Of a DNA stretch of 64,000 bases, positions 23,556 to 33,475 are shown in pieces; the stretch's first letter is position 1, and every line of letters begins with the position of its first letter. The notes beneath the pieces are model-generated. The model had not been told where the DNA came from. It ran no database searches and was given only the letters and a program-made list of their open reading frames with translations. The position numbers were made by a program, and so were the translations under genes. The stretch is from Aureobasidium sp. EXF-3400 (Eukaryota; Ascomycota; Dothideomycetes; Dothideales; Saccotheciaceae): contig SWBL01000209.1 in NCBI GenBank assembly GCA_024195585.1, positions 27,005 through 91,004 on the forward strand, read 5' to 3'.

Positions 23556-24878
23556 ATGGGTGGCGATCTGAATTTGAAGAAGTCATGGCACCCCGTGCTC
23601 ATGTCCAACCAGAAGCGTGTCTGGGAGGAAGAAAAGAAAGCCCTGGATGAGCGCAAAAAGATCGATCAGGTGCTCAAGGAGCGCGCCGAAGAACGCCAAA
23701 TCCAGGAACTACAACAGATGCAAGAGGCCGCTGGCGGCAGGAAGCGCGTTGATAGGGTGGACTGGATGTATGGCGGCCCAGCTGATGGCCAGAAAGGAAC
23801 TACTGAAGAGATGGAGGCATACTTGCTCGGAAAGCGAAGACTGGATGGACTTGTCAAGAGAGATGCGACAGAGGCCATGCAAAAGGCCGCTGCTGTAGGC
23901 CCGTCAGCACAGCAAATCGCAAACAACCAGAAGGACATTGCTGCAAAGGTGCGCAACGACCCTATGCTCGCAATCAAGCAGCAAGAGCAGGCCGCACTGG
24001 AAGCAATGATGAGTGATCCCACAAAGCGCAGAGCTTTGCTCAAGGCCGCCGGCAAGGAGGAAGATGACTCCAAGCGAAGCCATCGCAGACACCGTCACAG
24101 AGACGACGAACATCACAGCAAGCGCAGGCGCCATGACGACTACAGCGATGATGAGAGACGTTCATCTCACAAACACCGATCACACCGCCGTTGCTCGCCC
24201 TCATACTCTCGCTCACGATCGCCTGAACGTAGGAGAAGAGAGGACAGGCGTGATGATAGACGTGACGATAAACGCGACGACGACAGACGTTCTTCTCGCA
24301 AACACGATTCCCGTCGTCGCAGCATTTCACGATCCCCAGACTCGCGCAGCAGGCGAAAATCATATCCCAGTCCGCGACGCTCAGACTCGCGCTCACCATC
24401 TCGCAAGCACAGAGAAAGAGATAGCAGACGTCGCTCGTCTTCTCCTGTGCGGTCACGAACGGAACGAACCTCTCCCTCGCCTAAACGTCGTGCATCACCA
24501 AGCTATGAGCCTTACAGCAACCGTGGTCCTAGACCATCAAGAAACCACAGGGACGATCGCCCATCCAGACCTTACAGGGATGACAACCGCCCCGTAAAAC
24601 AAGAGCGCCCCGCTTCTCCTGACCGCGAAGCAGAACGCCTAGCCAAGTTAGCCGCCATGCAATCAAACGCCACAGAGTTGGAAGCGGATCGCAAGAAGCG
24701 TCTGGCCGAGCTGGAAGAGCGCGATCGCATTCAGAAAGAAGAAGATGACAGGAAGAGAAGCGAAAAGGGCAAATTTGTTGGTCAGTTGAGGAGTCAGGCT
24801 GATATGGGACAGGGTGGTGGTCTGGGAGCCAGATTGGCTGGTAGGACTGGGTTGCAGAGACTTGCTGGAGATGAGTAG
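23556..24878 (+). CDS. CWC25: Pre-mRNA splicing factor Cwc25
   Basis: Cwc25 joins the spliceosome after Prp2 action and stabilises the branch site for the first splicing step. A single 440-residue exon opens with the conserved Cir_N block [13 protein letters not shown] followed by [12 protein letters not shown]. Next come the family's DWMYGG (~residue 70) and [11 protein letters not shown] segments. From about residue 170 to 370 it is an Arg/Ser/Asp/His-rich region ([21 protein letters not shown]) typical of metazoan-like splicing factors and absent from the short yeast protein. The tail ends [21 protein letters not shown]. Phosphorylation of the RS region by SR kinases is likely but inferred. 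Confidence 0.93.
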   Translation: MGGDLNLKKSWHPVLMSNQKRVWEEEKKALDERKKIDQVLKERAEERQIQELQQMQEAAGGRKRVDRVDWMYGGPADGQKGTTEEMEAYLLGKRRLDGLVKRDATEAMQKAAAVGPSAQQIANNQKDIAAKVRNDPMLAIKQQEQAALEAMMSDPTKRRALLKAAGKEEDDSKRSHRRHRHRDDEHHSKRRRHDDYSDDERRSSHKHRSHRRCSPSYSRSRSPERRRREDRRDDRRDDKRDDDRRSSRKHDSRRRSISRSPDSRSRRKSYPSPRRSDSRSPSRKHRERDSRRRSSSPVRSRTERTSPSPKRRASPSYEPYSNRGPRPSRNHRDDRPSRPYRDDNRPVKQERPASPDREAERLAKLAAMQSNATELEADRKKRLAELEERDRIQKEEDDRKRSEKGKFVGQLRSQADMGQGGGLGARLAGRTGLQRLAGDE

Positions 24879-25058
24879 ATTCCATTTCGCAGTCGTCAGA
24901 TCAGTCGGTAAATAAGACACAAGAGAATACCATTCTTCATTGAAGTCAGACTCACGACTACTTTTTCAGCATGACAGATCAACACTTTTGAAAATATGGT
25001 TGCTCGAGCACAAACATCATATCATAGTATCAGCATACCGCTGTAGTATACTGAGGTC

Positions 25059-26273
25059 TCAAGCGTATACATAGCAGAATGGTCCACCAACTGTAGTCAT
25101 CACATCCCTCATCGTAACATTGACACCCCTCCCTGCCCAACCAATACTGAGTTCCGTGTCCAATGTCGTATTAGCACTAGGCGGTTGGTTCAAGAAAGTG
25201 TTTGTGCCAGCAATGGCATCTTTGCCATAAATTCTGTTTTCAGGGTCCAACATCTGCCACGCCGTCCATACCAAATCTATCATACCGTGATGAAGGTAGA
25301 AGGCCGGATCGCCAGGAGAAGTAAACACATCTCTGCCAGGGTCACCGCCCATTGAATAGTGGCCTCCACCGTGGACACCGATGTTGCCGCTGCCGGGGAT
25401 ACCTTGCATTTGCATCTGAAAATCGTAGACGGTCTTCGGAGCGAGAATGTTATTGACAATGGCGGTGAAATTTGCAAAGCGTGTGTTAATCTCGTCAGTG
25501 AGGTCACGTTTGAGACAGCGAGGGTTGTAGGTCAGGGGGCCATTGGGATTGATGACGGTGATATTGCCAGGAACAGTCAAAGCTGCAGGACCAAGGTTTA
25601 CAGACATGTTGACGAAAGGTCCAGAGTTGATGCAGCCACCGCCAGTACCAACAGGAAGAAAGATTTCTGGCAGGCCGTTACCGCCTAGGACGACTTCGAG
25701 GCCGGTTTGATTGATGTAAGCGCCATTGCCGCTCATGCTTGTTTTGCTCCCATCCCAGACTGGACTTTGCTCCATGCCTGTCTCGGCAGACAGGCCCCAG
25801 TTCCAGTAGGGTTGTGTGCCGTGGTAGCCACACTCGTTGCGAAGTGCTTGCTCATACTCCCAGAGGAAGTAGCGGTGCCAGCCTAGAAAGTTGCCTGTGT
25901 AGTGGATACGAAGAGTTTGATCGATATGGGTAGCAACCCAATCGTCGAAGCGAGTTTTGGCACCAGGAGCCCAAGAGGCAGATGATTTGGCAGGCTTGCT
26001 TTGGAGGCAGCGGACAGCGTCTGTATAGGCGATGCGTTCCCTGGGCGAGAGAGTACCCCACTCCTTGCGGACTTTGACATTGTTGAGCTTGCATGTCGAA
26101 CTGAAAGGCTTCTTGCCTGATTTGATGATGTATTTTGCATGGGAGACTAGTATATTTAGCTGCTCTTGAGCAACGTGGATGTCGCTCGATGCCGATGTTG
26201 GCAGCTTTTGGCCTGGGCTCGCATTGGTGCCGGCCAAGAAAGCAGTGACTGCAAAGATCAGTCCAGTCTTCAT
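25059..26273 (-). CDS. Secreted tyrosinase / catechol oxidase (type-3 copper)
   Basis: Oxidises phenols or catechols to quinones with a dinuclear copper site. I take the ATG at 26273 (404 residues) because it opens directly on a signal peptide, MKTGLIFAVTAFLAGTNAS; an in-frame ATG 13 codons upstream would bury it. Copper-A histidines are H116 and H124 (RIHYTG) and H133 (GWHRYFLWEYE). Copper-B histidines are H301 and H305 (HGGGHYSMGG) and H328/H329 (DPAFYLHHGMID). Several N-x-S/T sites fit secretion. It ends at FCYVYA, with no long C-terminal activation domain, so it belongs to the short secreted group that includes fungal catechol oxidases rather than the intracellular long tyrosinases. No intron is needed. 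A part in melanin or phenol detoxification is inference. Confidence 0.92.
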   Translation of the reverse strand: MKTGLIFAVTAFLAGTNASPGQKLPTSASSDIHVAQEQLNILVSHAKYIIKSGKKPFSSTCKLNNVKVRKEWGTLSPRERIAYTDAVRCLQSKPAKSSASWAPGAKTRFDDWVATHIDQTLRIHYTGNFLGWHRYFLWEYEQALRNECGYHGTQPYWNWGLSAETGMEQSPVWDGSKTSMSGNGAYINQTGLEVVLGGNGLPEIFLPVGTGGGCINSGPFVNMSVNLGPAALTVPGNITVINPNGPLTYNPRCLKRDLTDEINTRFANFTAIVNNILAPKTVYDFQMQMQGIPGSGNIGVHGGGHYSMGGDPGRDVFTSPGDPAFYLHHGMIDLVWTAWQMLDPENRIYGKDAIAGTNTFLNQPPSANTTLDTELSIGWAGRGVNVTMRDVMTTVGGPFCYVYA

Positions 26274-28739
26274 GTCGGATGGATGCAAGAGAAATTTCCT
26301 GTAGTCAACCAAGGGATTCGATCAAAGCTTTATACTTGACCCTGACATTCCTACGATATGCATCTTTGGCCTTGTGCCAGTCCGTGCTGTGTCTAGCATT
26401 TAGCCGTGCTATACGAAGTATCGTGCATGTCAATTGTGTTGCTTTCTAAGTTTATACCGAAATGCTGGAGCGATAGGTCGTTGTGCAATCGAGACGCGGC
26501 ATGCTGCAGGTGAGAAAACGCGAAGGATCTCTCGAGTCGTCAAAATTAATTGATCAGACCGCCTCGACCAGCCTCGTCTTCCCAAGCGAGGTTGGAACGC
26601 TGAGAGAAAAGCATGGTCGCTTGGAAAGATCCACCGGTCAGTGAGAAGGTGAAGCAATCTTTGCCGAACACGTCTTCGTGAGTTTTGATCCCCAGGTTGT
26701 GCATACCTACCTACCAAAGGACGCGTGAAGGTCTCGGGCTGTTCTCGATGCATTTTCGACGTCGCAACTCAACGCTGCAATCCGATTGCCTTTAATTTGG
26801 GTCAAGTCGACATTTAGAGACAGAACAAGATAACTATTCAGCTTCTGTCAAAATCACTTCCGTGCAGTCTTGGTGTTGTATAGTTGGAGCGCTCGGTGAG
26901 GTTCCTTCCGAGCTTGGACCATCATGACTGAAGCCCGTGAGGAAAACATCTTGCCGATCACTCAGACTGCAGCTCGTTCTCAATATCACTCTTTCTGTGC
27001 AATCGGTCAACATGTCAGACAACATGACTGGAGTCTACAATAGTTCGTTATAGTCAATCTCCTAGAAACAGCAGTAGAGTCGTGCATAGTCATGATCTGA
27101 CGTTTCCTTGCCTCATAATGTACTAACGTCTGGGACCTCCACGCTTCTCGTTTGATAATGTAAAGCAACAAGCATCCAAGTTTCCAGAAGTGGAAGAACA
27201 ATTCTAGAAACAAAGACACGTCCATCTTGGGGCCAGCCTATGAGCAATTCTGGACGAACGCATCTTTATTCCGGGAACAATAGTGTATTGTCACAGCTAC
27301 ACATGTGATGATATCTTGTACTCGGAAAGTTAGATGCGAGTCTATATCTGCTCCGAATCCAGAGCTGGGTGCTATGGCTTGCAATCTAGAGCTCGTTTTG
27401 GATAAAAATGTGCGCCCAACTGATGCGTACAGTTCGGAGATCACGCAATGGTGTTGAAGAAAACACTGTTCACTCACGACAATCACCTCATTGGTGCTCT
27501 TTGGATACAACTCTGATTCAAAGATGGTCCTTTGATACTGGAAGCTCATACGTCGGTCTGTGTCGCTAGGAGGGGCAACTAGGCGTGACACATATCGAGC
27601 CAAGGAGAGAAGCATGGTTGGGCCAGGACAGCAAGAGAAGGAAGATGCAAGAAGCAGCCTCACGCTTACCTGCAGCACATATCAGCGTAGCTCATGAGAG
27701 GTTCTTGGAAGTCTCTGCGACCCGACGCGATCGTTTTCAAGAGTGCTCCCAGCATAGCAGACGCAGCTACTGTGCCGACTTCACTGGTTTGACGACGGCA
27801 GTAGTGTTTCAGCGACAACACGTCACTATGTGTTTGGAAAGGAGCTACAGATTAGCCGGTGGATGGCACACGGTCATCGGTGAGATGAGGAAGATTACTC
27901 GAGTGACAGCTCAGGAGAGTCCACACCATATATACCACAACAATCTGTGATCCCCCACCTAACATCATCGCTTTATCGGCAGGCGGTGATAGTCTAGTGA
28001 TTGGCATTGCGGCTGCCAATCCAAAGGCCATCGGTTCGACCCTCTCCATCCCCGACAGTGATTAGAGTCTTGACACTCGCACCCCTCGACAACCGAAACG
28101 AAACTACTGGTTTCTTTCTCCCCTCGAACGGGCTCTATACGACTGAGCCTTAGTAGAGGGGTTTGTTTTGCTCATATGTATGTTTTGTTTCGGTGTCACT
28201 CGAACTGGTAAAAGGTCTCCAAAGCATTCAACGATGGTAACGAAGTGGTGGCGCGAGAGAGGTTCCTCAAAACATCCAAGGAAGTGGGAGACACTTTTTT
28301 GCCATCACATTAACTACTCGACTGAGGGGTTTCTTCAGCCATCGATTTATTTTTGTTCGACCATCGGGCGATCTCCATTGAGAAGATTGGCAGGAATGAG
28401 TTTCTATGTATGCCACCCTGTTCCTCAGAGACACTACTCAAATGCCTTGCAGAGTTCAGGACATGAAGTGAAGCTGGAATTGGACCCTTGTAAACCAACG
28501 CATGGCAACACCGTATAAACACATGGCATGAGCAAGATCTTGTCCACTCAGACAGCAGCCCTGAAAAGCTTGGTAACTAACTCACACACAAGATACTAGC
28601 TCGCACAAAGACTCGCCTATTATCCATCACTCTCAAAGACTTCTCAACAGCCATCTTCTTCTTACCTTATCGTCATCCTGGTCATCCAGACCCTTCGTCA
28701 CTCCTTACCAGACCATCATCACGACACTCATACGCAAAC
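26274..28739. other. Intergenic, divergent promoters, with a tRNA-Gly-like relic
   Basis: 2.5 kb between the tyrosinase start and the PAM2 microprotein. Frames of up to ~145 codons occur on both strands (near 27238-27678 and 27585-27950) but overlap each other and show no domain. A degenerate tRNA-like sequence lies at about 27982-28052. Confidence 0.5.
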
Positions 28740-29009
28740 ATGCCATCTTCCAGTGCCCTCAACCCCAAGGCTGCTGTCTTTGTCCCCAAAGCTGCCAGTC
28801 CACCTTCGCAGCAGAAGTTGGATCCCAAGGCTCCTGTCTTTGTACCTACCTACTCAGCAGCAGCAGCAGCAGCAGCAGCCGAAAGTCATCCAAAACCTGC
28901 TCCAACAACTTCAGGCCTCGTACGATTCGTATCGAGTCTTTTACTAGATTCTCGATCGAAGTATCCAGGATATCAGGCTGTTGAGCTCCCGTATGTGCCT
29001 GATACGTGA
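28740..29009 (+). CDS. Microprotein with two tandem PAM2 (PABP-binding) motifs
   Basis: An 89-residue frame. Residues 5-16 read SALNPKAAVFVP, an exact match to the PAM2 consensus SxLNxxAxxFxP, which binds the MLLE domain of poly(A)-binding protein. Residues 27-36 repeat it as LDPKAPVFVP, with Asp for Asn. A run of eight alanines follows, coded by a CAG/GCA microsatellite at 28855-28878, then a Pro-rich linker and a C-terminal stretch with SKYPGYQAVELPYVPDT. The stop is a TGA at 29007-29009. The same frame then stays open for 27 more protein-like codons to a TAA at 29091-29093. PAM2 proteins in fungi and animals control deadenylation, translation or mRNA transport, so a role as a PABP ligand is a reasonable inference. 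I know no named family for the whole protein. Confidence 0.7.
   Translation: MPSSSALNPKAAVFVPKAASPPSQQKLDPKAPVFVPTYSAAAAAAAAESHPKPAPTTSGLVRFVSSLLLDSRSKYPGYQAVELPYVPDT
28855..28878 (+). repeat. (CAG)8 trinucleotide repeat inside the PAM2 microprotein gene
   Basis: Eight CAG units, read in the GCA phase as polyalanine. In the +1 frame the same DNA reads as polyglutamine. Its length is likely to vary between strains. Confidence 0.95.
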
Positions 29010-29093
29010 TCCAGGACTATTCCTGCTTCTCTGGAGTTACGCTGGATGGTCTACAACCGCGTTCTGGATGATGGCTTCGAGAGATATCTCTAA

Positions 29094-29701
29094 GTCAACA
29101 CTCTCCAGTACTGGGATGTTAAGTCGATGAGAAGGATCAATTTTGAGAGTGCACGGAGAAGGATGTTATGATTTGTTTCTTGATGGAATTTGTGTGTTGC
29201 GTGTGAGGTTTAAAAAGTGGTGTGAGTATGCTGCCGTCGAAGCCACGGACGACGTGAAGGGCGTAAGGTGCACAGCGAGGACAGGTCGCATTGGAGGAGT
29301 TGGTTTGGCTTATGTTTTGTATGGTTTTTGCGTGGCTTTTGGGCATCATGCGGGTTGTTGGTAATACGTTTGGGGAAAGGTAGCTCGATATATGACCTAC
29401 GGATGGATTAAAGGATTTCTGATTTGATTCAACATCAACGGTATGGAGGATAGGTTCCAAGCATTATCACAATTCTCTTGTCGACAAACGTGACATGATC
29501 TCGAGTGTGAAAGTCAGATCTGAACATTGCATGTATGGAAAGAAATAGAGTTTGGAGATAGACGTTTGATGACGAGCGAAGTCATCGGCTTAAAGACAGC
29601 CGAAAGCAACTCGGCCTTGGCATGATCGACTCTCTCTTCCCCTCCACTTGTCACTACTTCATCTTCTGCATACCATCCTGCTCTCATTCACAAGATCAAT
29701 C
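29094..29701. other. Intergenic before the MAPR gene
   Basis: About 600 bp with the 3' end of the PAM2 gene and the MAPR promoter. No convincing ORF on either strand. Confidence 0.6.
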
Positions 29702-30484
29702 ATGGCAGAAGTACGACAGCGCGCCAAAGCGGCAGACCCCACCATCGCACCTTCAGAACCTCCAAGCGCCAAACCCACCAAGAAGTCCTCAGGCTTCGGC
29801 TTGACAGATGTACTTCGCATACTAGGTGGAATACTGCTCTTAAACTGCGCATTGAGCTACTTTGTCACGTCTTCATCTCTAACCTGGGGTTGGCGACCCT
29901 GGTACTCGAAACCCTCCGTCGTAGCTACCTGGCTGGTGCGTCTTCCTCTGCAACCCCACTAACCCTCCAAGGTCATCACTAACCACAAGAGCAAAAAACA
30001 GAAAGGACCAATCTACCTCACCGACCAAGAACTTTCCGCCTACGATGGCAAAGACGCCAGCAAACCAGTGTATATCGCTCTGAACGGCACCATCTACGAC
30101 GTCAGCGCCGGCCGCCACGTCTACGGCCCCGGAGGCAGTTACAGCTTTTTCGCCGGCAGGGATGCCACTCGCGCGTTCATCACTGGTTGTTTTCAAGAGG
30201 ACTTGACACCTGACACTAGAGGTGCAGAGTTGACTTATATTCCTGTGGATGATGATAAGCCGAGTAAGGCTGAGGCGAAGCTGAGAAGAGAAAGAGATAC
30301 GAGGTTTGCGAAGAAGAGGGTGCAGGATACTATTGAGGGGTGGAGTCGTATGTTCAAGGGTGAGGCTGGAAAGAATTATTTCGAGGTTGGAAAGGTCAAG
30401 AGGGAGGAGGGGTGGTTGGAGAAGTTGCCAAAGAGGAAGTTGTGTGAGCAGGCGCAGAACCAGAGACCCAAGCGCAAGGCTTGA
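29702..30484 (+). CDS. MAPR-family heme-binding membrane protein (Dap1/NEUFC-like)
   Basis: Members of this cytochrome b5-like family bind heme through a tyrosine and support ER cytochromes P450, such as sterol 14-demethylase in yeast. Two exons (29702-29935 and 30002-30484) give 238 residues. Residues ~1-33 are hydrophilic; a membrane anchor LGGILLLNCALSYFV follows at ~41-55, then WGWRPWYSKP. The heme domain starts in exon 2: KGPIYLTDQELSAYDGKD, then KPVYIALNGTIYDVSAG, YGPGGSYSFFAGRDATRAF. The basic, helical C-terminus ends RPKRKA. The acceptor before KGPIYLT is preferred over an in-frame AG 15 nt upstream because family members read W(L/F)KGP here. It converges on mitochondrial uS9, with 83 bp between the stops. 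Confidence 0.9.
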
Positions 30485-30567
30485 GAGAGAGATACTTGAA
30501 AGAGAACATTGTAAATTTTGTACAGATATACAGAGTGTATAGGGAAAATGTAATGATAGTACAAGGA

Positions 30568-31616
30568 TCAACGCTTGACCCAGGCAGGCATCTTGCGAGC
30601 CTTGAGCTTTCCGGGCTTTTTTCTCTCAACACGACGAGGATCTCTTGTGACGACACCAGCTGTAGAGTAAGGTTAGCACTGTTGTCACAAATCAACATAA
30701 TTCTCGGATTCAACATACCTCTCCTCAAAGCAGGCTTAAGCAACGGCTCGTGCACCATCAAAGCCTTCGACACGGCCAAGGCGATGGCATCGGCCTGGCC
30801 AGTGGTACCACCTCCTCTTGCAACGCACCAGACGTTGTACTTGTCCATGCGTTCTGTGACCTTGAGGGCCCAGAGAGCACTCTCGCGGTCGTGTAGACGA
30901 CCAAAGGCCTGAGTCAAGGGCTTGCCGTTGATCAGACATTCACCCTCACCCTCGACCAGGAAAGCAACAGCGTTACTGCTCTTTCTCCTGCCAACGCCTC
31001 TAGCGCGGCCGTACTCGTCAACGACACCAGGCTTGGGCTGGTTGTGGAATGGCTGAACATCACGCATGTAGCGTCGGAGCATGGTAGCGACTTCTTCGGG
31101 CATGAGGTTGGGGTGGATGTAGTTCAATCGTTGCAGGACCTGCAGAATCTTTGTGTAACGAGCAGCCTTGACAGGCTCGTTGCTGTTGACCTTGTACTGT
31201 GCCAGAGTCTTCCAGGCAACGCGGGGAGCATGTCCGGTAGGCAGGACTGGCAATGTCTGGTACTTGCGCGACAGGTTCTCGAGTTTCAGCAGGTCATCGG
31301 TGAAGTCGGGCTTGCCGGTGAAGTATGAGGGCGAGGCGGGGACGATGCGCAGACGGTTCATCATGGCGGCATAGGCAGCGATACTGCGGCCACCCTCGAG
31401 GTCATCATCTTCGGCAGGCTCTGCAGGAGCGGCAGCATCGTCCTTGGGGCCAAAGTCGATTGGAGGGGCAGCGCGAATCTCGTCCAGCGGAGTGTCTGAA
31501 GTGGTCGAAGCCAGACGGCGGGATTGTGTTTGTGTAATGGGGTACCTCCTTGTAGCAGGTTGGCGGAATGAGGCGATTGCGGCGCGCAGGCCTGACCGCA
31601 GTGCACCGAGCTCCAT
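30568..31616 (-). CDS. MRPS9: Mitochondrial small-subunit ribosomal protein uS9m
   Basis: A structural protein of the mitoribosome small-subunit head; its C-terminal tail reaches the tRNA sites. Two exons (30719-31616 and 30568-30659) give 329 residues. The start at 31616 gives a mitochondrial presequence ([19 protein letters not shown], Arg-rich, no acid until ~residue 45); the same frame is open further upstream but lacks that character. The uS9 domain occupies the last ~130 residues: [19 protein letters not shown], then [14 protein letters not shown]. The 59-nt intron splits ALRRAG, and exon 2 gives the universal basic tail [19 protein letters not shown]. The last residue of the family is usually Arg or Lys, here KR. 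Confidence 0.95.
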
Positions 31617-31824
31617 GTTGGCGATATGAGTGCTCACTGTCGCTGGCGCTGGCAGGCGCTGCCGTCGCTCTCGATACAGCGAACTTCTGACCGTCGGAAA
31701 CAGCCGAGGATTGCCGACTGAAAATGCGTCTGTGCCAAGCTCAACGCCGCCGCTCTTCTTTGGATGAAAAACTCCATCCCCTCTGTGTAGCTTCTCTCTC
31801 ATCCAGTTGCATATACCCCTCACA
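31617..31824. promoter_or_regulatory. 208-bp shared promoter, uS9m / eEF1B-gamma
   Basis: Two divergently transcribed translation genes are separated by only 208 bp start to start. The half nearest eEF1B-gamma is CT-rich (CCATCCCCTCTGTGTAGCT..), as is common upstream of highly expressed fungal genes. No TATA box seen. Confidence 0.65.
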
Positions 31825-33346
31825 ATGTCTTCTTTCGGAAAGCTTTACACCTACCCGGTATGCGTCGCTCTTGTCGAGCCACATTCGCTCGACCATCTTC
31901 TGTGTGTACAGCACAACTAACACACCACTCAGGGTAACCCCCGTACCACCGCCCTGCTGGCCGTCGCAAAGGCCAACAGCCTCAACCTTGACATCGTTCA
32001 CACCGAGCCTGCCAAGGGCGTCGAGACTGAGTACCTCAAGCTCAACAAGCTCGGCAAGGTCCCCACCTTCGAGGGTGCCGACGGCTACGTCCTCACCGAG
32101 TGCATTGCCATTGCCATCTACCGTACGTTACCCAATTGTCCCGACTCGAAACACACCACACCTTCCCTTGCAATGATGAGACATATTATCAAACAGTTAT
32201 CCCTGTCTGAAGACTATTGTTGAGAATTATTTTTGATCTGAAAAGCACCCTTACCCTCCTTCTTGCACCTACCTCCAGTTTTTTTACTGTCTGTGACAAC
32301 TTGCTGACCGCATCTGCCACACAGTCACCTCCCAGAACGAGAAGACCACTCTCCTCGGCAAGACCAAGCAGGACTACGCCTCCATCCTCAGATGGATGTC
32401 CTTCGCCAACACTGAGGTCCTCTCTGCCCTCGGTGGCTGGTTCCGCCCTCTGATTGGCCGTGACCCCTACAACAAGAAGTCCGTCGAGGATGCCCAGAAG
32501 GCCACCACCAAGGCCGTCGGTGCCCTCGAGGACCACTTCCTCGTCAACACCTACCTCGTTGGTGAGCGCCTCACTCTTGCCGACATCTTCGCTGCCGGCA
32601 TCATCTCCCGCGGCTTCCAGTACTTCTTCGACAAGGAGTGGCGCAGCAACAACCCCAACGTCACCCGTTGGTTCACAACTGTCACCAACCAGTCCATCTA
32701 CTCTGACGTTGCCGAGAAGCTCGAGTTCATCGAGAAGGCCATCCCCAACCAGGCCCCCAAGAAGGAGGCTGCCCCCAAGGCTGAGAAGCCCAAGGAGGCC
32801 CCCAAGCCCAAGGCTGCTGCCAAGGACGACGACGAGGAGGATGAGGCTCCCGCTGCCCCCAAGGCCAAGCACCCCATTGAGGCTCTCGGCCGCCCCACCT
32901 TCGCTATTGACGACCTCAAGCGCAAGTACTCCAACGAGGAGACCCGCGAGGTTGCCCTTCCCTGGTTCTGGGAGAACGTCAACTTCGACGAGTACTCTCT
33001 TTGGAGAATGGACTACAAGTACAACGATGAGCTTACCATGACCTTCATGAGCTCTAACCTCATCGGCGGTTTCTTCACCCGTCTTGAGGGTTCCCGCAAG
33101 TACATCTTCGGTTCCGCTTCCGTCTACGGTACCTCCAACGACTCCATCATCCGTGGTGCTTTCCTCGTCCGCGGTCAGGAGGCTCTCCCCGCCTTCGACG
33201 TCGCTCCTGACGTCGAGTCCTACGAGTTCACCAAGCTTGACCCCAAGAACCCCGAGGACAAGAAGTTCGTCGAGGCCATGTGGGCTTGGGACGAGCCCAT
33301 CCAGCCTGAGGGCAAGCCTCATGCAGATGGTAAGATCTTCAAGTAA
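31825..33346 (+). CDS. CAM1: Translation elongation factor eEF1B subunit gamma
   Basis: The structural subunit of the exchange factor that recharges eEF1A with GTP. Three exons (31825-31857, 31933-32122, 32325-33346) give 414 residues. The N-terminal GST-like domain (residues ~1-80, MSSFGKLYTYPGNPRTTALL) and the GST C-terminal half (..LGKTKQDYASILRWMSFAN..) span the second intron. That intron is 202 nt, long for this window. Next is a Lys/Pro/Ala/Glu-rich hinge (~220-255) and the C-terminal EF1G domain from HPIEALGRPTFAIDDLKRKY to the end ADGKIFK. Codon use is extremely biased to C-ending codons, which fits high expression and explains an open antisense frame of over 400 codons across it. The last ~45 nt are part of the downstream duplication. 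Confidence 0.96.
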
Positions 33347-33475
33347 CAATGGTATTTGAATGATGGAGAGCTGCAAAAAGAGGCCCCAAAAGTTTTCCAA
33401 CCTGAGGGCAAGCCTCATGCAGATGTTAAGATCTTCAAGTAACAATGGTATTTGAATGATGGAGAGCTGCAAAAA
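33301..33475 (+). repeat. Tandem duplication of the eEF1B-gamma gene end
   Basis: Copy 1 (33301-33379) covers the last 15 codons, the stop and 33 nt of 3' UTR. Copy 2 (33397-33475) repeats these 79 bases with two changes: G to A at the fourth base, and G to T turning ATGGTAAG into ATGTTAAG. The copies start 96 bp apart with a 17-nt spacer. Copy 2 would still encode the C-terminus with Gly changed to Val, but lies after the stop. Confidence 0.95.

Noticed and set aside
9545..31616. Functional sterol cluster of INSIG and the MAPR/Dap1 protein
   Set aside because: They are 20 kb apart with unrelated genes between them; both touch sterol metabolism, but adjacency is not supported.
30396..31823. 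475-codon frame covering uS9m from an upstream ATG at 31823
   Set aside because: Residues before MELGALRSG lack presequence character and would nearly reach the eEF1B-gamma start; the 3' part reads through a real intron.
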